From Phycisphaerae bacterium (GTDB taxonomy: Bacteria > Planctomycetota > Phycisphaerae > UBA1845), in contig BQJS01000098.1 in the NCBI GenBank assembly GCA_021604825.1, positions 1 through 16,959 on the forward strand: a stretch of DNA of 16,959 bases. The letters are read 5' to 3'. Positions 1 through 7,014 of this stretch are shown piece by piece. Positions within the stretch are counted from its first letter, which is position 1, and each line of letters opens with the position of its first letter. Under the pieces are notes generated by a model. That model was not told the origin of the DNA. It saw only the letters and a program-made list of their open reading frames with translations, and made no database searches. Made by a program: the position numbers and the translations under genes.

Positions 1-122
1 GTGACCTCTGCGCACTGCTATCGTGACGACGTCCGGCGGGAAAGTCTGGGGGTCGTAGCTTGGCTAGCAACCCTGGACACCAATTGGCTTGCGCCGCAGT
101 GCAAGTTGACACGTCGACTGGT

Positions 123-575
123 TTATGGTCTCCAGCGGAAGAACGTCCTAATTCTCGCCCAGACATTTGGGCTTTCGTTCGCCACGTCTGTACTGAACTC
201 CGCGTAATCTGACTCGCCTCGGCCATCGGCCTGATTTCGGTAATACATGGCACGAGTTTGGGAAGACTGTTCTCGTCCAGCCGATATTTCTTCGTCACTC
301 CAGCTGGGAGCCCACACAACTCGATCATGCTTGATCCAATAGTGCGATCGACACGGCAAACTCCAGCTACCGATTGATGGTTCCAACGAAATGGCGCTTC
401 CGTCGTAGATCAGGCGCCAATCCGTAGGCCCCAAAGGCGTTACGACTTCGCTGCCGCATCCGCAGCAACAAAGATGCGACACCGTATTGTATTCCATTGA
501 CACGTAAATAATGCCGTCATCGAGACGTTCAGGAATGAATTCGACGAATCGATGCCGCAAAGGGTCGTTGTTCAC
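123..575 (-). CDS. DUF6527-type Cys/His-rich protein of the multiubiquitin operon
   Basis: 150 residues. The GTG start lies in a GTGA overlap with the stop of the E2/E1 gene, so it is the last gene of a coupled three-gene operon. The visible signature is a cysteine cluster (C36, C37, C38, C40, with H34 just before it), then ISLEPSIGSW with E65, then PCRSHYWI with C75 and H78, and H83. This Cys-Glu-Cys-His spacing suggests a metal-binding fold. From memory, proteins called DUF6527 are the usual small third gene of bacterial multiubiquitin/ThiF operons, and a zinc-dependent hydrolase or Ubl-processing role has been discussed for such genes; I cannot verify that here. The C-terminal third (from about 92) is polar and looks unstructured. 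By position it should act on the Ubl or its conjugates (inference). The family call is fairly firm; the function is open. Confidence 0.78.
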   Translation of the reverse strand: MNNDPLRHRFVEFIPERLDDGIIYVSMEYNTVSHLCCCGCGSEVVTPLGPTDWRLIYDGSAISLEPSIGSWSLPCRSHYWIKHDRVVWAPSWSDEEISAGREQSSQTRAMYYRNQADGRGESDYAEFSTDVANESPNVWARIRTFFRWRP

Positions 576-1753
576 GCGACACGTTCGCCCTTCGTCAAGA
601 GATTGACCTCTATGCCGTAGGTGAAATGGTACTCATTCGCAAAGTCCATATAAAAGCCAAGGTGTTGTTTCCATCGCATGACGGCCAAAGCGGCGTTCAG
701 AGCATTGAGATCGGCAACCTGAATGTTGCGACTATAGAAATTGTCGTCGTCACCTTCCGCCGTCGAGATTCGGGACTTAACATGATCCCGCTTCTCCGAT
801 GAGCTAAGAGTAACCCGTATGATGCCACCCAGCCCACCTTCTGCCTCGTATATTCCCATCCCGACATCAATAAATGACCCTTGGAATTCGTGGAGGGAAT
901 CGATCAACATGCGTTTTGGGAGACCGTTGTCGACGCAAATGAAGACGAAGTCCATCGATCGCAGCATGTCAACATTTTGTATTTCAATGTTTTCCGCATG
1001 GGCAACCACGCCCCGATGCATGCGACTGTAGATTGCGGCAAAATAGTCCGCCTTCTTGGGTTTCTTTCGGAGCTGCTCAAGCGAAGGAGCGCCGGAGGCA
1101 CGAAACGCATTGTGTGTCAAGAGATCGTCACCGTCGAAAATATGAATCTCGCGAACAGGCGTCTTCGCCAGCAAATCGAGCACGTACGATCCGGTTCCTC
1201 CGATGCCGACGATCGCAACTTTTTCGAGCCCAAGCTTGGCCGATAGCGCTTCGATACCCGCTCGTGTTGACGCTGTATCCTCATACTCGAATACCGATGA
1301 ACCTCGAGCATCCGGCACAGGAGGAGAAAAAGTGCGCGGGGACGCTGACGGATCGATCACGGTGGCAGGCCCCGAGAGAATAGCACAGTAGTTGCGCGCC
1401 TTCGCATAGTAGCTTTCAAACGGCGTCTTCGGTTTCGCTGAAAATGTATGCCTTGCATTCACACCCGACGCGATGTCCGGAGGAGCGCCGCTATTTCGAA
1501 GTCCCTCAATTGGCGTCCCATCCGCATTACAGGGATAATCGCCCGCAAAATAGGCTACATGGTCGTCGGGTTTTGTAATCCTATCCCCGGCCATTGTGAG
1601 CTTCATTCCTAACGTGCCGCGCTTGACGGTCTTGTTCACATCCACATACGGCACCTCGTGGACGAGCAGGAAACCCGGCACTAGCTGAATGTTGAAGCCC
1701 TCGTTTCGGAGTTGAACGATGTCAGGACTATGAACGGTCTGTTTCGGTGACAA
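572..1753 (-). CDS. Fused E2-like (DUF6791-type) and E1-like ThiF adenylyltransferase
   Basis: 393 residues. Expected role: adenylate the C-terminus of a ubiquitin-like protein and pass it on to a target. The C-terminal part (about 168-393) is a ThiF/E1 Rossmann domain: nucleotide loop GIGGTG at 183-188, DGDDLLTHNAFR at 207-218 (matching the E1 D-x-D...N-x-x-R signature with D207, D209, N215, R218), and CVDN at 273-276. The N-terminal part (about 1-150) resembles the E2-like module usually fused to these enzymes, with RHTFSAKPK at 101-109 and YYAKARNYCAILSGPA at 115-130. There is no HPN motif, and no Cys follows C273, so a canonical E1 catalytic cysteine is absent. The start is TTG, with AGGGG 10 bases upstream, and overlaps the Ubl gene by 26 bases. 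An ATG at codon 50 would remove part of the E2-like region. The ThiF call is secure; the E2-like call is strong. Confidence 0.9.
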   Translation of the reverse strand: MSPKQTVHSPDIVQLRNEGFNIQLVPGFLLVHEVPYVDVNKTVKRGTLGMKLTMAGDRITKPDDHVAYFAGDYPCNADGTPIEGLRNSGAPPDIASGVNARHTFSAKPKTPFESYYAKARNYCAILSGPATVIDPSASPRTFSPPVPDARGSSVFEYEDTASTRAGIEALSAKLGLEKVAIVGIGGTGSYVLDLLAKTPVREIHIFDGDDLLTHNAFRASGAPSLEQLRKKPKKADYFAAIYSRMHRGVVAHAENIEIQNVDMLRSMDFVFICVDNGLPKRMLIDSLHEFQGSFIDVGMGIYEAEGGLGGIIRVTLSSSEKRDHVKSRISTAEGDDDNFYSRNIQVADLNALNAALAVMRWKQHLGFYMDFANEYHFTYGIEVNLLTKGERVA

Positions 1754-2465
1754 GAAACACCATCCCCTCTCGGAGTTTTACAGATTGTCCCTTGACCAAG
1801 TCGCCTTCGGGGTTCGGTCGCGGTCCATTGCTGTATTGGACTGTATAGACAACCGTCGGCTCCGTTCGGACTGGGATGAATGCCAGCGCGACAATCTCCA
1901 TGAATGTAAGCCGTCGCTTATTTACCGTCTTCGGTCGACCATTGACGATGATTTGGATTTCGAGGACACACGTATTGCGTGTAATGAACACTGGTCCATC
2001 GAAGAAGTTCACTGTTTCGCCATCCTCGATGGGATCATCGTGTGGCGATTCCAAATCACGACAGATCTCGGCGTCCTCTGGTAGGGAGAATAATCCACGT
2101 AAGGTCGCGCCCGTTTGCCGTGGCTGCACGGTAACTTCCCATCGGTCATCAACCACGAACGCGAGTTTCGGCCGCGCCGAGCACGGAATCTCGTGTCCAG
2201 TTTCGCAACCGCGCTCGACACGAAAAACGTTGCCTTTCCCGAGATCGACGAGAGCGTCTTGATTGAAGCCCAGATCGTTTGGACCATCAAAGTCCCGCAC
2301 GAGTACGCCGCCAGGCTCGGTACCTGCCTGATGGAGCACCTCTTTTGCCTTCAGCCGGCGCCGCGGCATCGGCGCCAAGCGGTCTCCTACCAAGGCGGCC
2401 CATTTGGCTTCCGCCTCCGGAGCGCCGGATTTCGAATTGTTATGGCTTTTTCTTGTCGTTAGCAT
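1728..2465 (-). CDS. Multiubiquitin protein with three tandem ubiquitin-like domains
   Basis: 245 residues from the ATG chosen here. The open frame extends to a GTG at 2507, but AAGGAG lies 7 bases before the ATG at 2465. After a charged N-terminal tail (1-20) there are three divergent Ubl-like units, about 21-86, 97-165 and 168-245. Each starts with beta strands and a helix around KEVLHQAG, GATLRGLFSL or TFMEIVALAF, and ends with a short acidic/glycine stretch and a strand: GNVFRVE, GPVFITR, EGMVFLVT. The protein ends VTETDRS, with no terminal Gly-Gly. It is probably the substrate of the adjacent E2/E1 enzyme, with which its reading frame overlaps by 26 bases. The tandem Ubl architecture matches the family named multiubiquitin. 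Whether all three units or only the last is activated cannot be read from the sequence. Confidence 0.88.
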   Translation of the reverse strand: MLTTRKSHNNSKSGAPEAEAKWAALVGDRLAPMPRRRLKAKEVLHQAGTEPGGVLVRDFDGPNDLGFNQDALVDLGKGNVFRVERGCETGHEIPCSARPKLAFVVDDRWEVTVQPRQTGATLRGLFSLPEDAEICRDLESPHDDPIEDGETVNFFDGPVFITRNTCVLEIQIIVNGRPKTVNKRRLTFMEIVALAFIPVRTEPTVVYTVQYSNGPRPNPEGDLVKGQSVKLREGMVFLVTETDRS

Positions 2466-2611
2466 GTTTTTTCTCCTTGGGCTTTCGGATACTGGTCTGC
2501 CCCTCACCTCTTAGGGCTGACAACCAAGGCTCATTTGGGAAGAATTCTGAGTTTCTTTCCGAACTGAAGGGGCCTTACCAGCCTTAGTATGCGGGGAGCA
2601 CTGGAGACCAC
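2466..2611. promoter_or_regulatory. Divergent promoter region between the Ubl operon and the sigma/ImmA operon
   Basis: These 146 bases separate the start of the multiubiquitin gene (minus) from that of the sigma-like gene (plus), so promoters for both operons must lie here or overlap the gene starts. The plus side ends in TGGAG 5 bases before ATG 2612. A short palindrome, AGAATTCT, lies at about 2541-2548, and TAGTAT near 2585 could be a -10 element. I see no convincing complete -35/-10 pair on either strand. Co-regulation of the two operons is inferred from the layout only. Confidence 0.5.
2473..2478 (-). promoter_or_regulatory. Ribosome binding site of the multiubiquitin gene
   Basis: On the minus strand this reads AAGGAG, followed by 7 bases and then ATG at 2465. 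It is the best Shine-Dalgarno site in the operon and sets the start of the Ubl gene, excluding the 14 codons of the longer GTG-initiated frame. Confidence 0.75.
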
Positions 2612-3187
2612 ATGGACCTCAAAGCGCTTCAGGACTTCCGTTCTCACGATTGGGCAGACATTGCGAGCAAGTTGCTCACCGCTGCGCCCGTCTTGGCAAC
2701 CCGATATGGCTGGAATCGCAACAGCATACTTCCTAAGGGCAAAACCCTTGAGGACGTGGTCGAGGAAGCGATCGCTGATATCTGGGAGAATCCCGACCGT
2801 CGAAACCCAGAGATCTCCGTGGTCACTCAACTTAAGGGCATTGTCAGGCACAAACTGTGGAATCTGTCACAAAACTCTGACGGACGCGTTGCACGATCAG
2901 ATCTTGATGATCATCCTGACAAGTCGAGTGCGCCAGAAGCGACGACCGATTTGCGAGACGAATTCGAGCACGTCATTGATCTTCTAATGGCACATCCAAA
3001 GGTCTCAAGGAGCCCCGACCTTGAGCTGTTGGTTGTCGCATTAGGAGCCGGCATCACTGATGTGCCGGAATTGGCACAGGAGTGTGGTGTGCCTGCCTCG
3101 CGCATCTATCAATTGCAGAGGGAGCTCCGTGCTATTTACCCAAGTATCGCACGTCGGCTCAATGTTGAGGAGGTGACGCATGAATGA
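2612..3187 (+). CDS. Sigma-70-like DNA-binding protein
   Basis: 191 residues, ATG with TGGAG 5 bases upstream. Residues about 10-88 resemble sigma region 2: paired helices around WADIASKLLTAAPVLATRYG, then KGKTLEDVVEEAI and the conserved-looking VVTQLKGIVRHKLWNL. A polar linker (about 88-112) precedes a region-4-like part: DLELLVVALGAGITDVPELA followed by a helix-turn-helix, GVPASRIYQLQRELR (about 159-173). The size and split domains suit a small alternative sigma factor, or a derived regulator that keeps the sigma fold. It is the first gene of a three-gene operon and faces the Ubl operon, so it may control one or both (inference). Its stop overlaps the next gene by 8 bases. Confidence 0.7.
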   Translation: MDLKALQDFRSHDWADIASKLLTAAPVLATRYGWNRNSILPKGKTLEDVVEEAIADIWENPDRRNPEISVVTQLKGIVRHKLWNLSQNSDGRVARSDLDDHPDKSSAPEATTDLRDEFEHVIDLLMAHPKVSRSPDLELLVVALGAGITDVPELAQECGVPASRIYQLQRELRAIYPSIARRLNVEEVTHE

Positions 3188-3587
3188 ACCAAACAAGCGC
3201 CTCGATGCTCTGGAGTCATTCCTGAGCGAAAACGAATCCGAATCCAAGGCCGACTCGCGATCGGAATTGCGCCGGCAAGGCGTCGAAGTTGACGAGTTTC
3301 TAGACCGAGTAAGAAAGATCGTTCAAGAAGGGTATCAGGAGCGACTCCGGGAGGCCGCTGCGACTGATGCTGAGCCTCGTTTGCCTGGCTTCTTACAAAA
3401 TGTCAAGACTATGTCGCGCGATGCAATGCTTGACATCTTCCAACGGCTGCAGATCGGTGAATTCGGAAGCGAATACCAACAGTTAGCGCTTGCGCGATGT
3501 CGCAACAAGGACGCTCAGGATACAACTGACGAAGAACTAAGGTCTTGGCTTGACGACATCGGCGATGTTGTGGGCGACCCTGAATGA
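3180..3587 (+). CDS. Unrecognised 135-residue acidic helical protein between sigma-like and ImmA genes
   Basis: I do not recognise the family. The ATG overlaps the end of the sigma-like gene by 8 bases, and the stop overlaps the ImmA/IrrE start (ATGA), so expression is probably coupled to both. The protein is acidic, without signal peptide or membrane segment, and mainly helical by inspection: an N-terminal Glu/Ser-rich helix (1-28), SELRRQGVEVDEFLDRVRKIV (about 28-48), a central segment with FLQNVKTMSRDAMLDIFQRL, and an acidic tail. Its place between a sigma-like factor and a metallopeptidase suits a partner of the sigma factor and a substrate of the peptidase, as in SOS-like or ImmR/ImmA switches. 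This is inference from position only. Confidence 0.65.
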   Translation: MNEPNKRLDALESFLSENESESKADSRSELRRQGVEVDEFLDRVRKIVQEGYQERLREAAATDAEPRLPGFLQNVKTMSRDAMLDIFQRLQIGEFGSEYQQLALARCRNKDAQDTTDEELRSWLDDIGDVVGDPE

Positions 3588-4388
3588 TGGCGCGCGGCGA
3601 TAAGTTCCTGTACGACCTTCGAATGCGAGAGTGTCGCACTGCTGCACGAAAGATCCTGACGAGATTTCATGTTGAAACGCCCGACGCCATTGACCTGGAG
3701 ACGATCGCCTGGCACGTCGGCAAGCTCAGAGTGAAGGAAGGAGGCCTCACCGGTGCCGAAGGCCGCCTGATTGCAACTTCATCCCGGGGCGGTGTCATCC
3801 GTGTCGCCCTCATGTCCAAACTGGGCCGTCGGCGATTCACCATTGCTCATGAGATTGGGCACTTCGTGCTTCATCAAAGCAACGTCATTGACCGAACGAT
3901 CGATAAGCACGACTTAACTGTCTGGACATCTGCATCAGAAGAGGCAGAGGCAAATTGCTTTGCGGCCGAACTCTTGATGCCCGAGTATTTGATGAAGCCG
4001 TTATGCAATGAGTGTCCAAGTATTGAGTTCATCGACAAGATGTCGAAGACCTTCAAAACGAGCGTAATGGCAACCATGTTCCAATATTGGGAGTACACAA
4101 ACGAGCCAATAGCGGTAGTGCTGAGCGACGGATGGGACATGCGGGGATTCCGCCCCTTCAAAGAAAGCTGGCCCAGAATTCGATTCGGGAAAAGTCCATC
4201 CACATTCTGCAGCTGGACAACGCTTGAGTGGCAACTCTGTTGATAGCGGACGGATGGTACTGAGTCCGGCATATGCCTGGTTGGAAGGATTTGAAGACAA
4301 TAGTGACGCGGAGCTAATGGAAGATAGTCGGTATCTCGAATACTACGACCGAACTGTTACACTACTCTGGATCGATGATGAACTCTAG
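3584..4388 (+). pseudogene. ImmA/IrrE-type zinc metallopeptidase, frameshifted near 4190
   Basis: The uninterrupted frame gives 219 residues ending at 4243. It contains the zinc motif HEIGH (H89, E90, H93) in RRRFTIAHEIGHFVLH, then the family segment EEAEANCFAAELLMP (119-133), whose glutamates supply the third zinc ligand. The usual C-terminus is missing from that frame but reads clearly in another frame to a TAG at 4386-4388, including SPAYAWLEGFED, LMEDSRYLEYYD and TLLWIDDEL, typical of the end of this family. Removing one A from the run at 4190-4193 joins the halves into about 267 residues (RFGK then VHPHSAAGQ). It is a real indel or a sequencing error. The family is known for cleaving repressors or regulators; the partner here may be a protein of the same operon (inference). 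The start is ATGA-coupled to the preceding gene. Confidence 0.82.
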
Positions 4389-4869
4389 GCAGTAGTGCCG
4401 TAACGCGCAACGAATCCGTCACCGATTTGTGAACTTTCGGTTGTTCGCATTCAAGTTGCATCGCAAATACGACGTCCAGCTCACCCAGCTGGACGTCTTG
4501 TCAATTGACGCGCAGTTGGCGGTCGTCTTCGCATGGAGACACGTACGTCACTGCCATTTGAGGCGACTTCGGAATTCGACGTGTATTCGTTCTTGCCGGG
4601 ATAATTGTAGTTTTGAGGGCGGCGAAATGCGGCGGTCGCCTTCCAAGTGCTCGGTCACAAAAAGCATCGATTTTCCATTGACGGAGAACGCATCGAACAG
4701 GAATCGACAGATCACGCTTTTTTGAAACGAAGTGACGCACCATGACACGACTGACGACTGGATCGTTACGCACGACTGGCCAATCCTGTGGCGCGAGAAA
4801 ATGCATTGCCCAAACTGATACCAATAGAATAGGAGTTCAGAATTCGAGAATCGGCCATGTAATGAACGG
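4389..4869. other. Gene-poor stretch between the ImmA gene and the small ORF
   Basis: Several frames of 98-157 codons overlap here on both strands, but none has a recognisable domain, a convincing Shine-Dalgarno site or natural-looking composition. The one clear structure is the inverted repeat at 4471-4497. The stretch could hold decayed coding sequence at the edge of a mobile element, but I cannot identify it. Confidence 0.4.
4471..4497. repeat. Perfect 11-bp inverted repeat with 5-base loop
   Basis: GACGTCCAGCT at 4471-4481 and its exact complement AGCTGGACGTC at 4487-4497, separated by CACCC. It lies about 83 bases after the restored stop of the ImmA gene and could end that transcript. 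No T-run follows on either strand, so a rho-independent terminator is uncertain; a protein-binding or recombination site is also possible. Confidence 0.6.
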
Positions 4870-5043
4870 TCAGGGCTTTGATTTCTCAGTCGGTTTTCGC
4901 GGGACAATTTTGCTCTTCCTTGTGGGACTGTCCACACCCACATCTCTTTCTCGTCGTTCTGTGTTTTCGCCGAGGAGGCGCATCCATCGACTCGCGAGGC
5001 ATTTTCCAACCAGTTGTGCAAAGTCTTTCAGTGACTTGTTCAT
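4870..5043 (-). CDS. Possible small basic protein, 57 residues
   Basis: An ATG at 5043 is preceded by GGAG with a 6-base spacer, the best argument that this is a gene. The product begins MNKSLKDFAQLVGKCLAS, is rich in Lys and Arg (for example ENTERRERD) and ends PTEKSKP; no domain is recognised. It lies just beyond the recombinase terminator on the same strand, so it would need its own promoter or readthrough. It could be an accessory protein of the mobile element, or chance. Confidence 0.35.
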   Translation of the reverse strand: MNKSLKDFAQLVGKCLASRWMRLLGENTERRERDVGVDSPTRKSKIVPRKPTEKSKP

Positions 5044-5061
5044 TCTGATCTCCTCTCAATA

Positions 5062-5088
5062 CAAAAAAAGCCCGGCGGTTTGCCGGGC
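5062..5088 (-). terminator. Intrinsic terminator of the serine recombinase gene
   Basis: On the minus strand GCCCGGC, a 5-base loop (AAACC) and GCCGGGC form a perfect 7-bp GC-rich stem followed directly by seven T residues (forward positions 5063-5069). It starts about 45 bases after the recombinase stop. Confidence 0.9.
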
Positions 5089-5133
5089 AAGAACCTCTTG
5101 AACGTGCTGTGTTGGTGCATTGATCCGCGCTAG

Positions 5134-7014
5134 CTAGGCGGCGTCGTGATTCTTGTCGTGCTCGGTCCAGCGTTTCCAGGCCGTCCAGGCATTTCCAGGA
5201 CTCATGTTTAGGATTCTGCCGATTTCATTCCATGCAACGCCCTCCTCTCGCAGCGAGACGATTTGTGGAGCAACTTGATCCATTCGCGATGGACCGCCGA
5301 CCGTAATCGTAAAATCTGGCGACTCCTGTCCATCCGGATCGTCAACACAATTCAGCGACTGCAAGATGCTCGGGCTCACCGCATCTCCAAGCAGATTGGT
5401 TACCGATCTGAACGCATCGATTCTGAATCTAAGCTCCATATATCCGCGTTTCTTGCCGGCGATTCTTATTTCGTGAGCGGTGATTTTCCCAACCAGTTGA
5501 CGCAGCATCAACGCGGCGTTTTCTGGAAATTCTTGAAGCAACGAGACCTGATCGGCAAGTTGAGTACGAATCCAGTTGTCATCCGGCATCGCAATGGGTT
5601 TGTTCAGAGAATTCTCGCGATCTTTGATTTGCTCACGAAGAGACGCAGCTTCGCGCTCCAATTGCCCCATGCGTTGTACAATTGAAGAGCTCTGATCCAG
5701 TCCTTGTTCCACGGCATTGACAAGATTCGCGATTCCTTTTTGTATTTGCGCCAACCTCTTCTGATCGGCGATTAAGGCCGCTGGGATTTGGCTTGACGCC
5801 CGGTCCACCTCGTTCCGCATCGTATCGATTGCCGATGTCATCCAGTCAGGAATCGACTGAAAGATGTTTCCAATCGAAGTGATGATCTTCTTCTCGGCAA
5901 TGTCGATGCGCACCCGCGTGGCCACATCACATACACCATTGCGGTGATTCGAGCAGCCGAAGTAACGATACTTCCCAGACAACTGTGCAGTCATGCGTGC
6001 GCCGCACTTTCCACACCAAATCAAGCCATTCAGCAATCCCGCAGGATACACTTCGGTGTGGTGAACCCTGGCCGCTCGAGGTTTTTGACCCGGCTTCTTG
6101 CCATAAATTTGAAGCAGCTCAGCAAGAATTGCTTGGGCTTTTTTCCAGGTCGCGTCGTCAATAATCCGCAATTCTGGTCGGCGCGTAGCCACCATCTGAT
6201 CTCGTTTCGCTGGGACTTGTCGCTTTCGACCATTTGAATCTCGGACTGATACAGTCTTACCCCAATGCCATTCACCGATGTGTTTCGTGTTCCCGAGAAT
6301 CTTGCGAACATGTTGGTGTCCCCAATCTGGCGTCGTGCATCTCGGACCTTTGGCGACCTTCCTGTCGTTTAGTCTGCCAGCGATCTTGCCCATTGAGATT
6401 CCAGCGATGAACCACTGGAAGATTGAACGCACAATCTTAGCCTCAGGTTCGTAGATCACAATGTTCTTCTTGGGCTTGGGGCCACGGGCCGCCAACAGTT
6501 CTGCCCAGTTGGACTCTACGTACTCGGAACGAAATCCAAAACAGAAATCACCTGCCGAGCCATTGCCATCAAGTACACGCCCTTTCTGCCCTCGACGCAC
6601 ACGGCGGGCAAGTTCGCGTATGGTCGTCGAATTGTGTAACTCCATTACCTTGACTTTGAGTTCCCAGCCTTCCTGATTAGTATCAATACCTTCCCCTGTA
6701 GAGATGAATCGCCCGCCATGAAACACCACGTCACTGATTAGCGAGAATGCTTGGTCGGCACGACTGAAACGGCCCTGATCGTCAACGGCCAGCACATTCA
6801 CTTGTCCCATACGAACCCAGCCCATCAACTCAGCGAATACGTCGCGGTAGTTCTTAGTACCGGATTCGGCTTCGTCTCTCAGGACTCTCAGGTTGGTTAA
6901 GGGAACGCCAAGCCGTTTTAGGGCAGCTCTAACCTCTCGCTCCTGATCGTCGCAGCTCTCTGTTCGCTGCATGTCTGAACTGAATCGCGTCAGAATCACA
7001 TCGGACTTGTCCAT
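5134..7014 (-). CDS. Large serine recombinase (site-specific integrase type)
   Basis: 626 residues. It cuts and rejoins DNA at attachment sites through a phosphoserine link. The N-terminal resolvase domain (about 5-145) shows ILTRFSSDMQ with the nucleophile probably S12, DEAESGT at 47-53, and DDQGRFSRADQAF at 78-90. A recombinase domain follows (about 150-300, including IGEWHWGK). A zinc ribbon has C334, C337, C354 and C362 (CGKCG...YFGCSNHRNGVC). A coiled coil lies at about 400-480. The C-terminal end (about 585-615, LREEGVAWNEIGRILNMSP) looks like an added helix-turn-helix. Start: ATG with AGAAGAGG, 6-base spacer. The domain order is complete, so it is likely functional. It is a candidate mobility gene for the neighbouring Ubl/ImmA operons (inference). 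Confidence 0.95.
   Translation of the reverse strand: MDKSDVILTRFSSDMQRTESCDDQEREVRAALKRLGVPLTNLRVLRDEAESGTKNYRDVFAELMGWVRMGQVNVLAVDDQGRFSRADQAFSLISDVVFHGGRFISTGEGIDTNQEGWELKVKVMELHNSTTIRELARRVRRGQKGRVLDGNGSAGDFCFGFRSEYVESNWAELLAARGPKPKKNIVIYEPEAKIVRSIFQWFIAGISMGKIAGRLNDRKVAKGPRCTTPDWGHQHVRKILGNTKHIGEWHWGKTVSVRDSNGRKRQVPAKRDQMVATRRPELRIIDDATWKKAQAILAELLQIYGKKPGQKPRAARVHHTEVYPAGLLNGLIWCGKCGARMTAQLSGKYRYFGCSNHRNGVCDVATRVRIDIAEKKIITSIGNIFQSIPDWMTSAIDTMRNEVDRASSQIPAALIADQKRLAQIQKGIANLVNAVEQGLDQSSSIVQRMGQLEREAASLREQIKDRENSLNKPIAMPDDNWIRTQLADQVSLLQEFPENAALMLRQLVGKITAHEIRIAGKKRGYMELRFRIDAFRSVTNLLGDAVSPSILQSLNCVDDPDGQESPDFTITVGGPSRMDQVAPQIVSLREEGVAWNEIGRILNMSPGNAWTAWKRWTEHDKNHDAA

Noticed and set aside
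1..207. Plus-strand 68-codon frame at the left edge
   Set aside because: No motif; its last part is antisense to the end of the DUF6527-type gene. Bases 1-122 hold nothing I can identify.
2466..2507. Longer GTG start for the multiubiquitin gene
   Set aside because: The ATG at 2465 has a near-perfect AAGGAG at 7 bases; the upstream 14 codons cover that ribosome site.
4183..4200. Programmed -1 ribosomal frameshift in the ImmA gene
   Set aside because: Joining the halves needs a +1 shift (skipping one base), and no -1 slippery heptamer fits; an indel in the A-run is simpler.
4548..5021. Minus-strand 157-codon frame
   Set aside because: Cys/Trp/Ser-rich, unlike a real protein, with no ribosome site or domain; it overlaps the better supported 57-codon frame and other equally poor frames.
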